A DNA stretch of 64,000 nt. Origin: Daphnia pulex. Lineage: Eukaryota > Arthropoda > Branchiopoda > Diplostraca > Daphniidae. The position numbers were made by a program, and so were the translations under genes. The notes below the pieces were generated by a model. That model was not told the origin of the DNA and ran no database searches. It saw nothing but the letters and a program-made list of their open reading frames with translations. Numbering within the stretch: the first letter of the stretch is position 1; every line of letters begins with the position of its first letter. The stretch is taken from NCBI RefSeq assembly GCF_021134715.1, contig NC_060026.1, positions 15,491,001 through 15,555,000 of the forward strand, in the 5' to 3' direction. Below, piece by piece: positions 26,064 through 38,090 of the stretch.

Positions 26064-28071
26064 TTACTGAATTCGGAAGTTGAGACAGAATCCACGATTT
26101 CCGCTTCCGGCTTGATCTATCGACGGGGTCAACGTCTCGTCGCGATTGGTGCGGTAAAGCATTCTGAACGGCGTCGCAGTAGCTAAACAAGGAAAACAAA
26201 AATTGTATCAATTTAACCCAATTGAAATCATTATTTCTTATTTTTCTAAGTTGCGATTGAACTTACTGCAAACGGTGGTGGAGGCCGCGTTCCCTGGCAG
26301 GGCGTTGAGTCGTTCTCCGCAGAAGCGATCGAACGCCATGTTGGTCACAGGCGCCAGATTGCCAAGATTGAAAGCTCCCGGAATGACGAGGTAGTCGTTG
26401 TTGCAATTCAGCGATCCCAGTTGACTCTGGCCGGCCGTGAAAACCAGAGGATCGAGAGCTGGGATAGCTGACGGAGTGCTGATACTAAACGGTAACTGCG
26501 TCGTCACCACAGCGCAGGGTGTCACGCACATTTGTCTCTGCGTTAACAGTTCATCCAATTTATTAAACTACATATTTAATTGATTTGAAAGTATTTCAAC
26601 AATATACTACCTGAGATGATCCCGATCGGAAACAGATGCTGTAATCCTGATTGGCTAATTGGCGGGTGGCGACGCTACCGACGTCTCGCCAGTTGAACGT
26701 TTTGACACTTCCCGTGCGAGTGCTAAAGTATTGAAGGCAATCGGGTGGTGCTGCAAATTTATCAAAATTAATTTCATTCGTTTCTTTATTTTCATAGATG
26801 GCAATAGACGCGGAGTATACCCAGAACTTTTGAGCTGCAAGGTATCATGGCAATCAGAATATTCCACTGACGAGTTTCGCCGTCTGAAGGTCCGAAGTTG
26901 AACGAAAGTTGGACGTCGGTAGGTGACGGCGGTACATGCAGGTACACTGTAAGACAAAATGAAAATTACTAATTGATAATGGGAGTATACACTTGAGCGT
27001 TTTGAATTCAACTTACTGTGCTGTCCGTTGTTGAATCCGCAAATAGTTGGGACTATGTTTGTGGCTCCGGCTACTTCGAAATAGTCACCACTGCAGGCGG
27101 ATTCAGCATCCGGCTGAGAAATTGTAAACAAAACGAAATCCAACCTAATGCATGGAAAAATGGCCTTATAGTATTTGTATTACAATTTCTATTAAGATCT
27201 TTTTTTTTTTAACCAACCGAATTTGGCAAATTTGTTGTTTGGCTTGTTCGGGTAGCGTCGAGTCCAGCTGGACAGTCATTGAGCAGCTGGACGAAGGAGC
27301 GATGGTCCTGACAGGCGACTGCCAATAAGTGTTGTTGAGCGTAACGGTATTGATTTGTCGGCCGAACCCGTCGTCACACGAATTAATCACCCCTGTTGAC
27401 GTATAATTGTCACAATCGATTAATGAATGAATGCAACAGGAAACTTACGGATGCAACAGGCGAGGGCCGCCGAACACGACCCGCTGACACGGCCGCCGCC
27501 CGCTGTGCAGGCAGCACTGGTGGAACAAATGCCACTCTCCTTGGTAGTGGGCGACTTGCAACTGTCTCCGGCTATTGCCGGTACCAGTTGTCTGAACTCT
27601 CCGACATTCTGAAGCAAACCTGAATTCAAGATCAAGTCTGCCGCTGCCGCTTCGCTATCGATGGGCAATTGTGGAGTCATCAGACCTAATTGATTGCCAA
27701 AGGGATTTTCCAGTGCCGTGTCAAACTGTCGAAAGAGACCGGCGTTGTTGTAACCGTAATTGACGACTACTCGAAATGTAACAGAAACAATTGATAGAAT
27801 TTTAGTGAAATTAATTAAGTGATTGATTTTTTATTTATTTACATGGAATTCGACTTCTCGGCTGGTAGTGAAGAGGAGACCAACGTCTCCAAGGAAACGG
27901 ATTCGGATACGGAAGGAATCGGTTAGCCCTCTGGAAGAAATTTTCGTCAACGCCAACTGGATCCTCCTCTTCCATGACGTCTTCCAGCAGCTCTTCTTCG
28001 ATGCTATCCAAACCGCAGCAGTTGGACGTTAACGCCAAAATGACGGTAAGAATTAGGAAAAATTTCGACAT
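26064..28071 (-). CDS. Secreted clip-like / double CUB-like protein (CUB-E)
   Basis: Eight exons close in phase: 27843-28071, 27449-27766, 27218-27392, 27017-27144, 26821-26946, 26611-26750, 26267-26537, 26064-26182; about 501 residues. Signal peptide MSKFFLILTVILALTSNCCG, an acidic stretch (ELLEDVMEEED), a clip-like block with a glycine run (CTAGGGRVSGSCSAALACC), CUB 1 (LNNTYWQSP, QICQIRLDF) and CUB-like 2 (DCLQYF, TRQLANQDYS, DRFCGERLNALPG, GFCLNF). Domain 2 groups it with CUB-H and CUB-I rather than with its neighbours C and D. Confidence 0.87.
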
Positions 28072-28145
28072 CTTATTGCTGTGTTGCTAGCGACTTCTCG
28101 ACCGTGTCGCTTGGAACACTAAAAAATTTACCAACTGGACTTCGT

Positions 28146-28153
28146 CTTATATA
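28146..28153 (-). promoter_or_regulatory. TATA box of CUB-E
   Basis: TATATAAG on the minus strand, about 75 bases before the start codon of CUB-E. Confidence 0.65.
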
Positions 28154-29372
28154 CTACCGGTTGATTGTTTTTTTTTGTTTTTTTAAATAATAATTATGGA
28201 TATGATCCATTATCAACATTATGCAAATATAGTGTCTGCCACTCTGGACTGCCAAACCATCTTTGAAAACCCTCGAAGCAATCAACGCAGATAATTGGGA
28301 GTGTTCGACTGTTTGTCGCTTCGGGTACGTCGTACCCCCTAATTTCATATTCAAGTTTGCCGATATAGAAATGTGATCCAATTGTTTATACTCGGTAAAC
28401 AACTCCCATCTAATATTTGTTTTTAGTTTGAAAAAATTGCGCTAACTTCTACCACGCAAAAAACGAATTAATATCTTTCGGAATACTGACGATGATCTTA
28501 ATCTTATTGAATATCAATGGAAATTAACGACAGAAGCGTTTTTTAGCCTTTTAGGTCATCAAGCGAACATAATTTAATTTTTGTATACGTTTTCTGCATA
28601 GGTCTAGTCGGCTTGTAATAGAAAAACGGAATGGACAAGTTTTAAGCAGTTTTTAGGGGACGCATTCTGAAGCCGTCGGAATTAATTCAACTTGGGGCAT
28701 TGTTACAGGTGAGTTGGCAGTTTAATCATTTCGAATAATTCGAAGCGCGCATACAAGTGAAACCTCTTTTTAACGAGCACTGTTCATGAAAAACGTCTTT
28801 GGAATAACCCTTCAGGTTCTTGTACTCATTACCCTGTCCTTGAAATCAAGGACTATAAACCCCTGCAGTACCAAAATAGTCCATCAACCTTTTTGATTCG
28901 ACCATCATCAGATTTTTTCAACCACTCATTTTCCGTGACGTGATGCGAAAATAATTGATGCTCTTTCGATTTCGAAAAAAAGTTTGATAAATAAACCAAC
29001 GAGAGACGAAATAGTTGCTCGTGTGGAGATTGATGACTTTATACTTCCCCTTTATTTCAACATTTATTAAATATTTTTATGGAAAACATCGCTTTTTGCT
29101 TTTGGCTTTTTTAAAAATTATTCTTTTGGTTTTTACCGCTAGATGGAACTTGCTCATCACAACAAAAAAATCTTGTCATGGAGTCATAGTCGTTGACGAC
29201 GGGTGCCAAAAGTGGATCGGGGACAGTTTATTTTATTGAGAGAAAATAACGAATAAGATTCTGCCATATGTTTACACAAGGTTAGTCACTAGTCAACATA
29301 GTCCGATATGCATTAGTGTACAGCAGGTGGATTGTTACAGCTGGGCTCTGACAGTACGTTTCCCGCATCGAG
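28154..29372. other. Intergenic region, no gene seen
   Basis: AT-rich DNA between the divergent CUB-E and ELMO genes. No repeat or gene recognised. Confidence 0.5.
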
Positions 29373-30503
29373 ATGCCTCAGGTCGCTGATCTAGATAGTG
29401 TGTGGAACCATCTGAAAAAGCAAAATATCGACCTTGAAGAGGTATGCGTATTGTTTTCTAAATGATTTCCCATTAATGTTGATGAATTTAATGTTTCCTT
29501 TTCAAGGATCCACCACCCCCAGAGAAATATGGTTGGTTATCCGTTTTCTGCAGCCTCTTGCATCCGAAATCCAATTTGCTGCCATCTGAACTTTCTGCCG
29601 ATAAAACTGTGCTAACCAAGCTTTCAAAGTGTAAAATTTTTCCTTATAATTTTGGATGTTTCACAAAATGAAACTAAAACACTTTCTGTGCAGGCCCATT
29701 CAGTCATGAAGACTCTGTCCATGTGCAAATGCTCTACACATTGTTTAACAAATTGACAGGCTTGAAAAGTCCCGCAGCCCTTGGAACTCACTGGGAAATT
29801 ATTGGATTTCAGGTAAATAAAAACTTGTACCAGAAATTCTTTGAGACATACCCTGAAATAAAATTTTATGTTTGCCCGATAGGGAGCAGATCCAGCTACT
29901 GATTTCCGAGGAGTAGGAATCCTAGGCCTTCTGCAACCTTTGGCTGTGTCACTGTCTGTCGAAACTTTGCCTTTCATGTCAAACATTGTGAATCTCTCTC
30001 ACAACCCTAGTCAAGGATTTCCGTTTATGGTTTTAAGTCTGAATGTCTCCAATATTATTCTAAAAGCATTGAAAGATGGAATATTAGACAAGTATGTGTG
30101 TTTTCTGCAGAACAACATCAGTCAATTAGAAATAACCAATTTATTTATTTATTTATTCTAGAATGATACAGGAAAAGGAGACTGTATTAGGAGTTGCCAA
30201 TTTGTGCTATTCGTCAGTTTTATTTTTCATCTATGACAATTGGAAAAAAGAAAAGCTCACCCTATCAGATTGTGGCCCTATTATGAAAAGTAAGCCATTG
30301 TATTTCAAATAAGAATCAGGAACTAATTCTATTTTCTTTTTATCAAAGGAGCTGAAAGTATCTGCAAGAAAGAATTGAGTCAATGCGTCATCAGGTTTGA
30401 AAAACACATAGAGGACCTTAAAATCCTCAACCAAACACCTGCTGTCCAGCTGGAACAAGTGCAATTCGATTTCATTAAAGGCACGTCGGCCATGGCATCG
30501 TAG
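29373..30503 (+). CDS. ELMO domain-containing protein
   Basis: Six exons close in phase: 29373-29441, 29507-29630, 29694-29812, 29883-30091, 30162-30289, 30349-30503; about 267 residues. The centre carries the ELMO-domain signature HWEIIGFQGADPATDFRG followed by VGILGLLQP, where the arginine of DFRG is the residue known to matter for GTPase-activating function in ELMOD proteins. The protein lacks armadillo and PH domains, so it belongs to the short ELMOD class (GAPs for Arf/Arl GTPases) rather than to ELMO1-3; ELMOD3-like is my best guess. No signal peptide. It looks like an ordinary conserved cellular gene standing between the secreted families. Confidence 0.85.
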
Positions 30504-30599
30504 CGCCAAAGCCAAAGTGTTGGTCCGTCTGCGGTTGTTATTATTAGTAAGGTTTTTCATTTTTTTGATCGTGTGTCGTAAGGAAAGTGTTTAGGGGAT

Positions 30600-30830
30600 G
30601 AGTCAAAATCCCGCTCTCAATTTTTGCTTTTTTATTTGTTTAATTGCCTGAACTGAACTGATATAACTTATTTTACAAATCCCTTTGATAATAATATTTA
30701 AAAAATCCAAACACCACTTCAAAAAATGGCGGAATCCGGTGCCCATCAAGGTTAGCTCTCTACAACTTTTATTATGATTTGATAAATGATAACTTTTGTT
30801 GTGAAAATACACCTGTACATCAAGTCAAAG
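30600..30830 (+). pseudogene. Duplicated promoter and first exon of the lysA-like gene
   Basis: Aligns over about 220 bases with 31100-31320, which holds the start of the diaminopimelate decarboxylase gene. It keeps an ATG (MAESGAHQ) and the downstream motif around GATAACTTTTGTTGTGAAAATACACCTGTACATCAA, but the middle of the exon is broken by a stop. It may be a dead first exon or an alternative 5-prime exon. Confidence 0.6.
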
Positions 30831-31223
30831 TAATTTTATTGCTTTCATTTTTTAATGATTTTATTAGCCTCAGGTTAGGTGGTCGTGAAGTTGGGGTAGG
30901 GTAGGAATCTTCAAGCGCCAAATCACCACCTAAGGTAATACTTATTTATTTTTAACGGTTAGTAACACTACAATTTTTAGCAAATTCTTTTTTACCACCC
31001 TACCCCTACGTGTATTGTCATTAATAGACACTTTATAGGTGGTTATAGGTAGTTATAGGTGGGACTGCCTCCAAGTACTGAGTTAAATATTCCTTTGGTG
31101 GATGAATCAAAACCCCGCTTTCAATTTTGCTTTATTATTTGTTTTGTTGCAGCCTGTACTATCAGTTATTTTACAAATCCTTTTGATAGCAGTGTTTGAA
31201 ATATCCAAACAACAAAAAAAAAC

Positions 31224-33076
31224 ATGGCGAACGCTCAACAGGCTCAGTTGTCTACAGCTTTTTATTACTTGAATGATAACTTTTATTGTGAAAATTCACC
31301 TGTACATCAAATCGAAGTAAGTTTACCAGTTATTTAAGTCTGAAACTGTTTTTTTTATATTAGTTCAAATGTTTTTTAAAAATCGAACTGAAATTGTGAA
31401 GAACGAGTTGGAGAAAACAAGTGGCTGTGATGATGATGACGACAGATCGGCCACACCGTTGTATATTTACAGTCAAGCGCAACTACACCGAAACATCCAA
31501 GTATAGTATATCCTTCTCTTCATTCTTAATTTGAACACATTTAAATAATGAAACGGATTAAATTACAGAGTTACAAAGATGCGATTCAATCAGCTGGAAT
31601 GAGCGGCCGAATGCACATCTTTTACGCCGTTAAAGCCAACCCAAATCTGCACCTGATGGATTTGGTGAGGAAACAAAATTGCGGAGCTGTTACAGTATCT
31701 GGCTACGAGTTGAAGGCAGCTTTGAACACCGGATTTGTTCCTGAAATGATCCTTCTCAACGGCAACGGCAAAGAAATGTAAAAATAACTTTTTTAATATA
31801 AAAATAACGTGAATAATTTAAATTGTAAATTACTCTTGCGCATTGTGTGAAAAGGTGGGAGATCCGATTGGCACTGAAGAATGGTTGCATGCTCAACGTC
31901 GATTCGTATTTCGACGCTGAAAATATAATCAGCGTTGCTCGGCAGTTGCAAAAGACTGCCCGAGTTCTGATTCGAGTTAATCCTGGGCTGGAGCAGTCCA
32001 GCACACCTGTCCATTCCTATTTGAGCACCGCATTGAAGAACAGCAAATTTGGAATCCCTTTGCATCAGTTTGATCAGGTTAAAATAGGCTTAGGTTAAAT
32101 CGGCTTTCTTAAATAACCGTTTTGCATTTTTCTCTGAAAGGTATTGGAGCTTTTAAGAGCTGAGCATTTCATTCAAGTGGTCGGACTTCACTGTCACGTT
32201 GGAAGCACGATTCGTGACGCATCCATTTATTCCAACGTCACTCGTATATTACTGGACATTCGCCAAAAAGTATTTAGTGACGAAATTTTCATTTTATCTG
32301 ACAAATTTTAACGTAAGAAATTGTTTTTTTTTATTCATTTAGTTAATAACGCAAGAATATGCGCACTTAAAATATCTGGATATTGGCGGTGGTTTGGGAA
32401 TCGATTATTACCACGGCACCAATCAAGAGCAATCGCCATTGTCGTCGACCAGTGAATTGATTCAAGCAATCGCCTCTTTATTGCCTCCGGATGTGGAAGT
32501 GATTATCGAACCCGGAAGGTCTCTGGTGGCCAATACGGGTGATGCGGAAATCAAATTTTCACGATTCTCATTATTCATTTTATGCGTTTTGAAATTAAAT
32601 TAGGTATTCTGGTGACCAAAGTACTCGGTAACAAGAAGAGTCCCGACGGCGGTAAAAATTTTGTAGTCGTCGATGCTGCCATGAACGACCTGATACGGCC
32701 CAGCTTTTACCAAGCTTATCATCACGTGCTACCAGTTCGAAAATCTATTTCATCTGTAATTCAATAATTTTTTAAAAAATTGCAATTGAAATTTAATTGA
32801 ATAGATGTAACTAATAATTAGGAAGGGACGTATGATATCGTCGGTCCAATTTGCGAGTCCGGCGATTTCCTGGCCGTCGACCGCCGACTGCCGCAAGAGC
32901 CTGTCAAAGGTGACTTGATGGCCATTATGGACATCGGAGCTTACGGGATGGCCATGGCTTCCAACTACAATATGAGAGCAAGAGCGGCAGAAGTGCTGGT
33001 GGATGGTAACAGCTGGAAGATTATTCGGCGTCGAGAAAACTTCGAATCCCTAGTACAAACTATGACTGCTGATTAG
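31224..33076 (+). CDS. lysA: Diaminopimelate decarboxylase (lysA-type) with seven introns
   Basis: PLP enzyme of fold type III that decarboxylates meso-diaminopimelate to lysine, the last step of a pathway animals normally lack. Eight exons: 31224-31320, 31364-31500, 31569-31777, 31855-32077, 32141-32269, 32343-32538, 32604-32755, 32822-33076; about 465 residues. Landmarks: YAVKANPN (PLP lysine), [45 protein letters not shown] and [12 protein letters not shown]. These are diaminopimelate, not ornithine, decarboxylase features. All key residues are intact. The first donor must be the GT four bases after the better-looking GTAAG to keep the frame, and the segment up to TPLYIY has an Asp-rich insert. 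Introns and flanking animal-type genes show it is in the host genome. Horizontal origin is inferred. Confidence 0.9.
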
Positions 33077-33961
33077 TGTGTCACTAAAATTCAACAAAGG
33101 AGTATAAGTAAACCCCCTAAAAAAATGTATTTGCACTTTAATTAATATTTCTTTAGATGGGTGGGATTTGCTTATTAGACCTTGAGGTTTATTGTGTCAT
33201 AAGGAATGGTGGAATACCTGTAACTTCAAAAGTCACAGCTGACTTGCTAAAAGAATTTGCCAAAATAAAATTATTAAATTATGTTCCGAGACACGTTTGG
33301 GCATTGGCGTATGTGCAACTATGTTTAGACGCGGTAAATATATTCCAACTACACAACCACCATTTCGTGAGTCTGCAACCAACGCGCAAGTCAGGATCGC
33401 CTTTCCCGTCATACTGAAATAAGATAACATCAGGAGAAATTGTGAGTATATAGAAAATATTTCTATTTTTGGTAGCCATAGCCTATTATCCGTATAATTC
33501 AACGTTTATTTGTTTAAAACAATGAATAGTTAGCTATTAATCTTGTTAACTAAAACGCGGGTAATGTTGGAATATTTCCAAACGTTTTATTTAGATTATC
33601 GTAGTACTTGTTCTTCATTAATAATTCGCCGTCCCATTATATACTGACAATGTACACCTTTAAAAGCGAAACCGCTCCGTGCAAAAGACTAAATTACTTT
33701 ATAAAAACGAAAAAGGCCTTTTTGAATCGCGAATCTATTTTTATCTTGTTTGTTAGTTTTTATATTTGTTCATCTCATCAATTCCCGATGCGCAGTATTT
33801 GTTGTTTGTTACCTGGCGTTTACTGCACACAATGTGCGCTAGACCAACCGCAGGCAGATTCGCATCACAACGTGTTTTAAAAATACCCCCTTGCTATTTT
33901 ATTTGACGGCAATCATTTTGCCGATCTGTAATTGTTTACCAGGTTTTTGAATAACGGATAT
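33077..33961. other. Intergenic region before the C1q gene
   Basis: No recognisable gene. An 86-codon open frame at 33157-33417 has no family resemblance I can name. Confidence 0.45.
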
Positions 33962-36136
33962 ATGATGGTCACTCCGGCGGATGTAGTGCTTCTCCTCCTG
34001 ATTGGCTCATTAAGAGTTAATGCTGCCGTGACAAGCCAGGATACTTCGCCGCCTTCCTCGTGGGCCAAACTCCAGATATCGCCCAACACGCTCGGCTCCA
34101 TGGAATTCGGCCATTTCGGCATCGACGTCTACGAGCACGCCAGCAACCACAAAGAATCTACCCCGGAAGATCAGTGCAAAAAATGCAAATATTACTTTGC
34201 CCCCATTTCGCTGCTGGATCACACGAGTGCCGTCAGTTTGTTGAACAACGTGACCAACCAGGCAGAGATGCGATTCCGCATCTACTTCTGGAACGCGGAG
34301 CTCAAAACAAAAGTCGTTGAATACGTGACAAAAGTGTTGGGGCAGAAAGTCAACGACCACCAGGTGCAACTCATTCCCTTTGAGAACGTTATATTAACCA
34401 GCTCGCTGTCCAGCGCCTCTTTCTCCTTGCCGACCGAATGGAAATCGATGAATCATCATCATTTCATTAACTTTAGTCTGTCCTGCCCGGATCTCAAGGA
34501 TTGCGACCAACTGGCGTCGGAAATGCGCTCCCGTCCGGAGCAGTTCGACCACTTCAAACTGCGTTTCAGCTTGGCGTCGCAGACGTCGCAAACCAGAGAA
34601 ACGGTCATCCGCATCGAGAGCGTCACTTCCGGAGAGATGGTGAATAGTCTCTTGCAGAAATTCGGCAGACGTAAAGAGGAGGTATACCTGACGGCCAAAG
34701 ACGCGAATCGGATGCTGGCGGAAACGGCCACCAACATCCGAATCGACTCGTTCGACGACTCGGACGTCGTTGACCCCAATTCCGAAAAGGAAATCTACAA
34801 AATCCTCGAAGAATTGCTCATCAGTTCCAGGAAGGAAATCACGAAATTCAACGAGAAAATCTGGCAGTCCGTTTTTTGGAACGACGACAATTATCGACCG
34901 GATAAGGCGACGAAAACGTTGAACGAACGGCACAGCAAGATGGACAAGGAAAACCAAAAGAAGCTGGAGGAATCCTATACCGATACCATCAAATTAGCAG
35001 TTGCCACGGACGTCAAGACGCTAGCCGTCAAAGTTGCAGCCTCAGTCGATTCGGATTTTTCCCGCCAAGGAGCCAATTCGAACGAGGAGCTGTCGAAACT
35101 CTACCAGGAGAGCAAAGATCACGTCGAGTGGGACGGAGTGAAATTCGTGCCCAAGCCAATGAAACTGAGCAGGGTCAACATGGCCAAATTAAACGACAGA
35201 CAGGCGTTCCAGAATCGCAAAGTGCGCGTCCGCTACACAACGGCCGTCCTGTCGACGGCCATCAATTTGGCCCAGCACCCCGAATTGACCATCACCGACG
35301 AATGGCAAAGTCTGAAATCGGAGGTGGCTCATTTGAAAATGGCATTGAACGGTATAAATACGTATTTCTGTTGGTTTTTCAACGTTCAAGCATTTCAATT
35401 AATAATAATATGACGTTGTATACTTTGATTCTTTAAAATAGCGAGAATAAGAGAAGACGTTGTGGACATTGGGAGAATTCCCAGTTCCTGTTCGGATCTG
35501 CACCAAATCGGACACACGAAAAGCGGACTGTATTCGGTCATGGGAACCAAGACGGTCGAAACGGTTTATTGCAATTTTCTGAGTAACGGCGAAGGTATTT
35601 TCCAGTCATCTTCAATTATTCATCAATGTTGAATAAAATGATTCTATTTAGAAAAGCAGAAGTGGATTGGATATAACGACGTCAAATCACATCCGACTTA
35701 TTTCTACGTCCAGAGGAACACGCCCTTCTTCATTATGAACATTCCGATCCCGTTCCATCTGGAGAAACTGAACGTCGGCAACGCCATGAACTTGAAAACG
35801 GGCAAGTTCACGGCGCCTCGAGCGGGGACGTATTATTTCTTTTTCACGGGAGTGGCCCAGTTTCCCAAGTCGCCGACTCTACTGCAGCTCGGCGTATCTC
35901 TCTGCCTCAACGGCCATAAAATCGGAATGGGCTGGGTCGAGGAGGCCAACACGGCCAACTTCCAATCGAGCCCTTTGACCATCCAGTCGACAGTCCATTT
36001 GCAATCGGGCGATCAGGTTTGGGTCCAGATTTTCGCCATGTCGGCAGGAGTGTCTCTGTTCGAATGCTGCGATTATTATTTCACTTTGTTTTCTGGGTGG
36101 GTCTTGCAGGAGGATATTGTTAAATCGCTCAAGTGA
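33962..36136 (+). CDS. Secreted C1q-domain protein with large unrecognised N-terminal region
   Basis: Three exons: 33962-35351, 35442-35594, 35652-36136; about 675 residues. I start at the ATG at 33962 because it opens a signal peptide (VVLLLLIGSLRVNA); the frame runs upstream without another ATG. The first exon encodes about 460 residues I cannot assign, with a CKKCKYYFAPISLLD patch, alternating beta-like strands and a charged helical part near residues 270-340. Exon 2 is a fibrinogen-like strip (PSSCSDLHQIGHTKSGLY) and exon 3 a C1q domain (KWIGYNDVKSHPTYFYVQR, FTAPRAGTYYFFF, LQSGDQVWVQI). The last two exons match the MMP-C1q gene in sequence and in phase, so the C-terminal cassette has been shared between genes. 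C1q domains usually trimerise and bind ligands. Confidence 0.85.
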
Positions 36137-37969
36137 ATACTATCGTTAATAATGAATCCAACTCGTACAGTTAGCCCTTCTTGTTTTCTAGTGCTAAAAC
36201 AAAAATTAAAAAAAGAAGAAATGTAACGAAATGAAAACTACCGCAGATATTGTCCCACGATTTATCATTTATATTTGTAGCCTTTGATAGATTGAAATGA
36301 TACGTCAACTTGATCCAAGGCAGCAGCGGACTGTACATTTCTCAGTGTCAAAATGTGTTGACGGACCCGCAAGTCGACGCTCCCGCCGTGTCCTTTTTCC
36401 CACCCATTGGATTCCGTTTCGAGTGGCCATAGAACTGAAGATGTAGATGGGAACCTAGAAGGAACAGCACGGCAGACAAGTGAATTCCAATTTGTCCAAG
36501 TCGAAGCTACCGAATTCCAGTCAACGCGACAGTATCATGGGGAAAAAACATCAAGGTCCTCTGGTAGTTCAAAGAACTAAACGTAGAAGTTACACATCAA
36601 CTTACCAGGTATCAATCGATTATTTTTGTAGTTAATTCTGAGAAATTTCCCGATGAAAAACGGAACAATTAAACTGCTGCGATTTTATTGCGGATACTTA
36701 AATTGGGTGGAATTTAAATAAGACTGCTGATCAACAGCTCTGAATTGAATTTTAATTTTAACTCTAGTTCAGACATCCTATAAAAAAGATTATATAATAA
36801 GCTGCTAGAAATATGGTTGAAGTCTTCAAATTTGGTCAAATGCGGGTCCATTCACTATGTGTCGATGGGCGAGAATTTCTCCCGAAATACTTACAAAGAG
36901 TCTTGCCGCGTGATTTATATAACGTCAAAAAAGAGAGCAATGCTTCGCGTTCCAACGGCCCCCATCGTTTATGCGCGATAGGCTTTTGTTGTACGCGATC
37001 TTGACCTTGATGTTGCGCAACCGTCAAGATCGCTGACCCTGTGCAGGTCCCGCGTTACATTCCCGACTGTTGACTCTGACCGGAGCTCTCCTATACGCCT
37101 CCTACTATCTTCACTTGTGTCACGAATTTTTTTTCCTCATTTTATCTGTATTTGATCGATTATAAGCTTAGCACGTAGTACAAACCGCAAAGTTCCGTCA
37201 ATCAACCCTTTCAATAACTGACATTTCTCTGAAATGGTTTTGAATGAATAATATGGTTTTTAATGGTTTTCTGTTTTTCCCTTCTACAATCGAGCGCTTC
37301 GATCTTGACACGTCAATCGACGAAGTTCTTTATATATTCAAATGGCAGGATTTGTCGAATGCAAATTGACTGTAGCTGTGTTGCGTCTATCACTCATCGA
37401 TCAAGCGGCAGTCAGTGTTTTTCGATTGGGTTGTTTACCGACACCGTGTACTGATGCAAAGCCACTGCCATTCTTCTGTCAGAGTGCGCCGAGTGCTTTG
37501 GCTGACGTGAGAGGTCGACGAACAAACCACAGCTCGGATCAAATATTGAACAATTCCGTAAATGGTCAAACAAACAGAATCAATTTAAAATCCGGGAATC
37601 TTTTACTTTAATTATTTAACGTCAAAATCTTCCTATATTCTGTATTGGAAAAAATAATTGCAGATGCGCTATATTTGTTGTGTCTCAAGGAATATCCGGA
37701 TTCCGGAAGAGTTTTTCATAAGCTTATTTACCAGCAGATATTAGGTGCGTGGAACTTTCAAGGGCGAATAAGGCGGCGGCTACTGGAGAGCTACCGAAAC
37801 ATTCCGAAAAGGTGAAAGGGTGGGCGCCTACGTGATGTTTCGTGTTCTCGGAAAAAATGTTTGAAACAAGAAGAAAAAACAACTGACACATGCCTCGTAC
37901 TCGCCGTGTATAGTGTCATCGCTATGCTTTTCTTTTATTCCAGAGATTCTGACTGATTGCTTCGACCAA
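36137..37969. other. Intergenic region, no gene seen
   Basis: About 1.8 kb of AT-rich DNA between the C1q gene and CUB-F. No repeat or coding region is supported. Confidence 0.5.
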
Positions 37970-37977
37970 TATAAAAA
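37970..37977 (+). promoter_or_regulatory. TATA box of CUB-F
   Basis: TATAAAAA, about 120 bases upstream of the CUB-F start codon. Confidence 0.65.
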
Positions 37978-38090
37978 GGGTCCACCGTGAATCAGTCTGG
38001 ATCAAACGAAGATCAGCGTTCGGACAAGCTTCTTGTTCTTATTTAGTTTCCTAGACTGCTAGCTGCCAGCTTATTCAACTTGAATTCAAG

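Noticed and set aside
31224-33076. Ornithine decarboxylase or antizyme inhibitor
   Set aside because: [28 protein letters not shown] and the ending [12 protein letters not shown] are typical of diaminopimelate decarboxylase.
31224-33076. Bacterial contamination
   Set aside because: Seven introns with phase-consistent splice sites and animal-type genes on both sides in the same sequence.
34010-34957. Long minus-strand frames (119, 187 and 106 codons) opposite the C1q gene
   Set aside because: They are antisense shadows of the GC-rich first exon of the plus-strand gene, which has a signal peptide and phase-consistent splicing.
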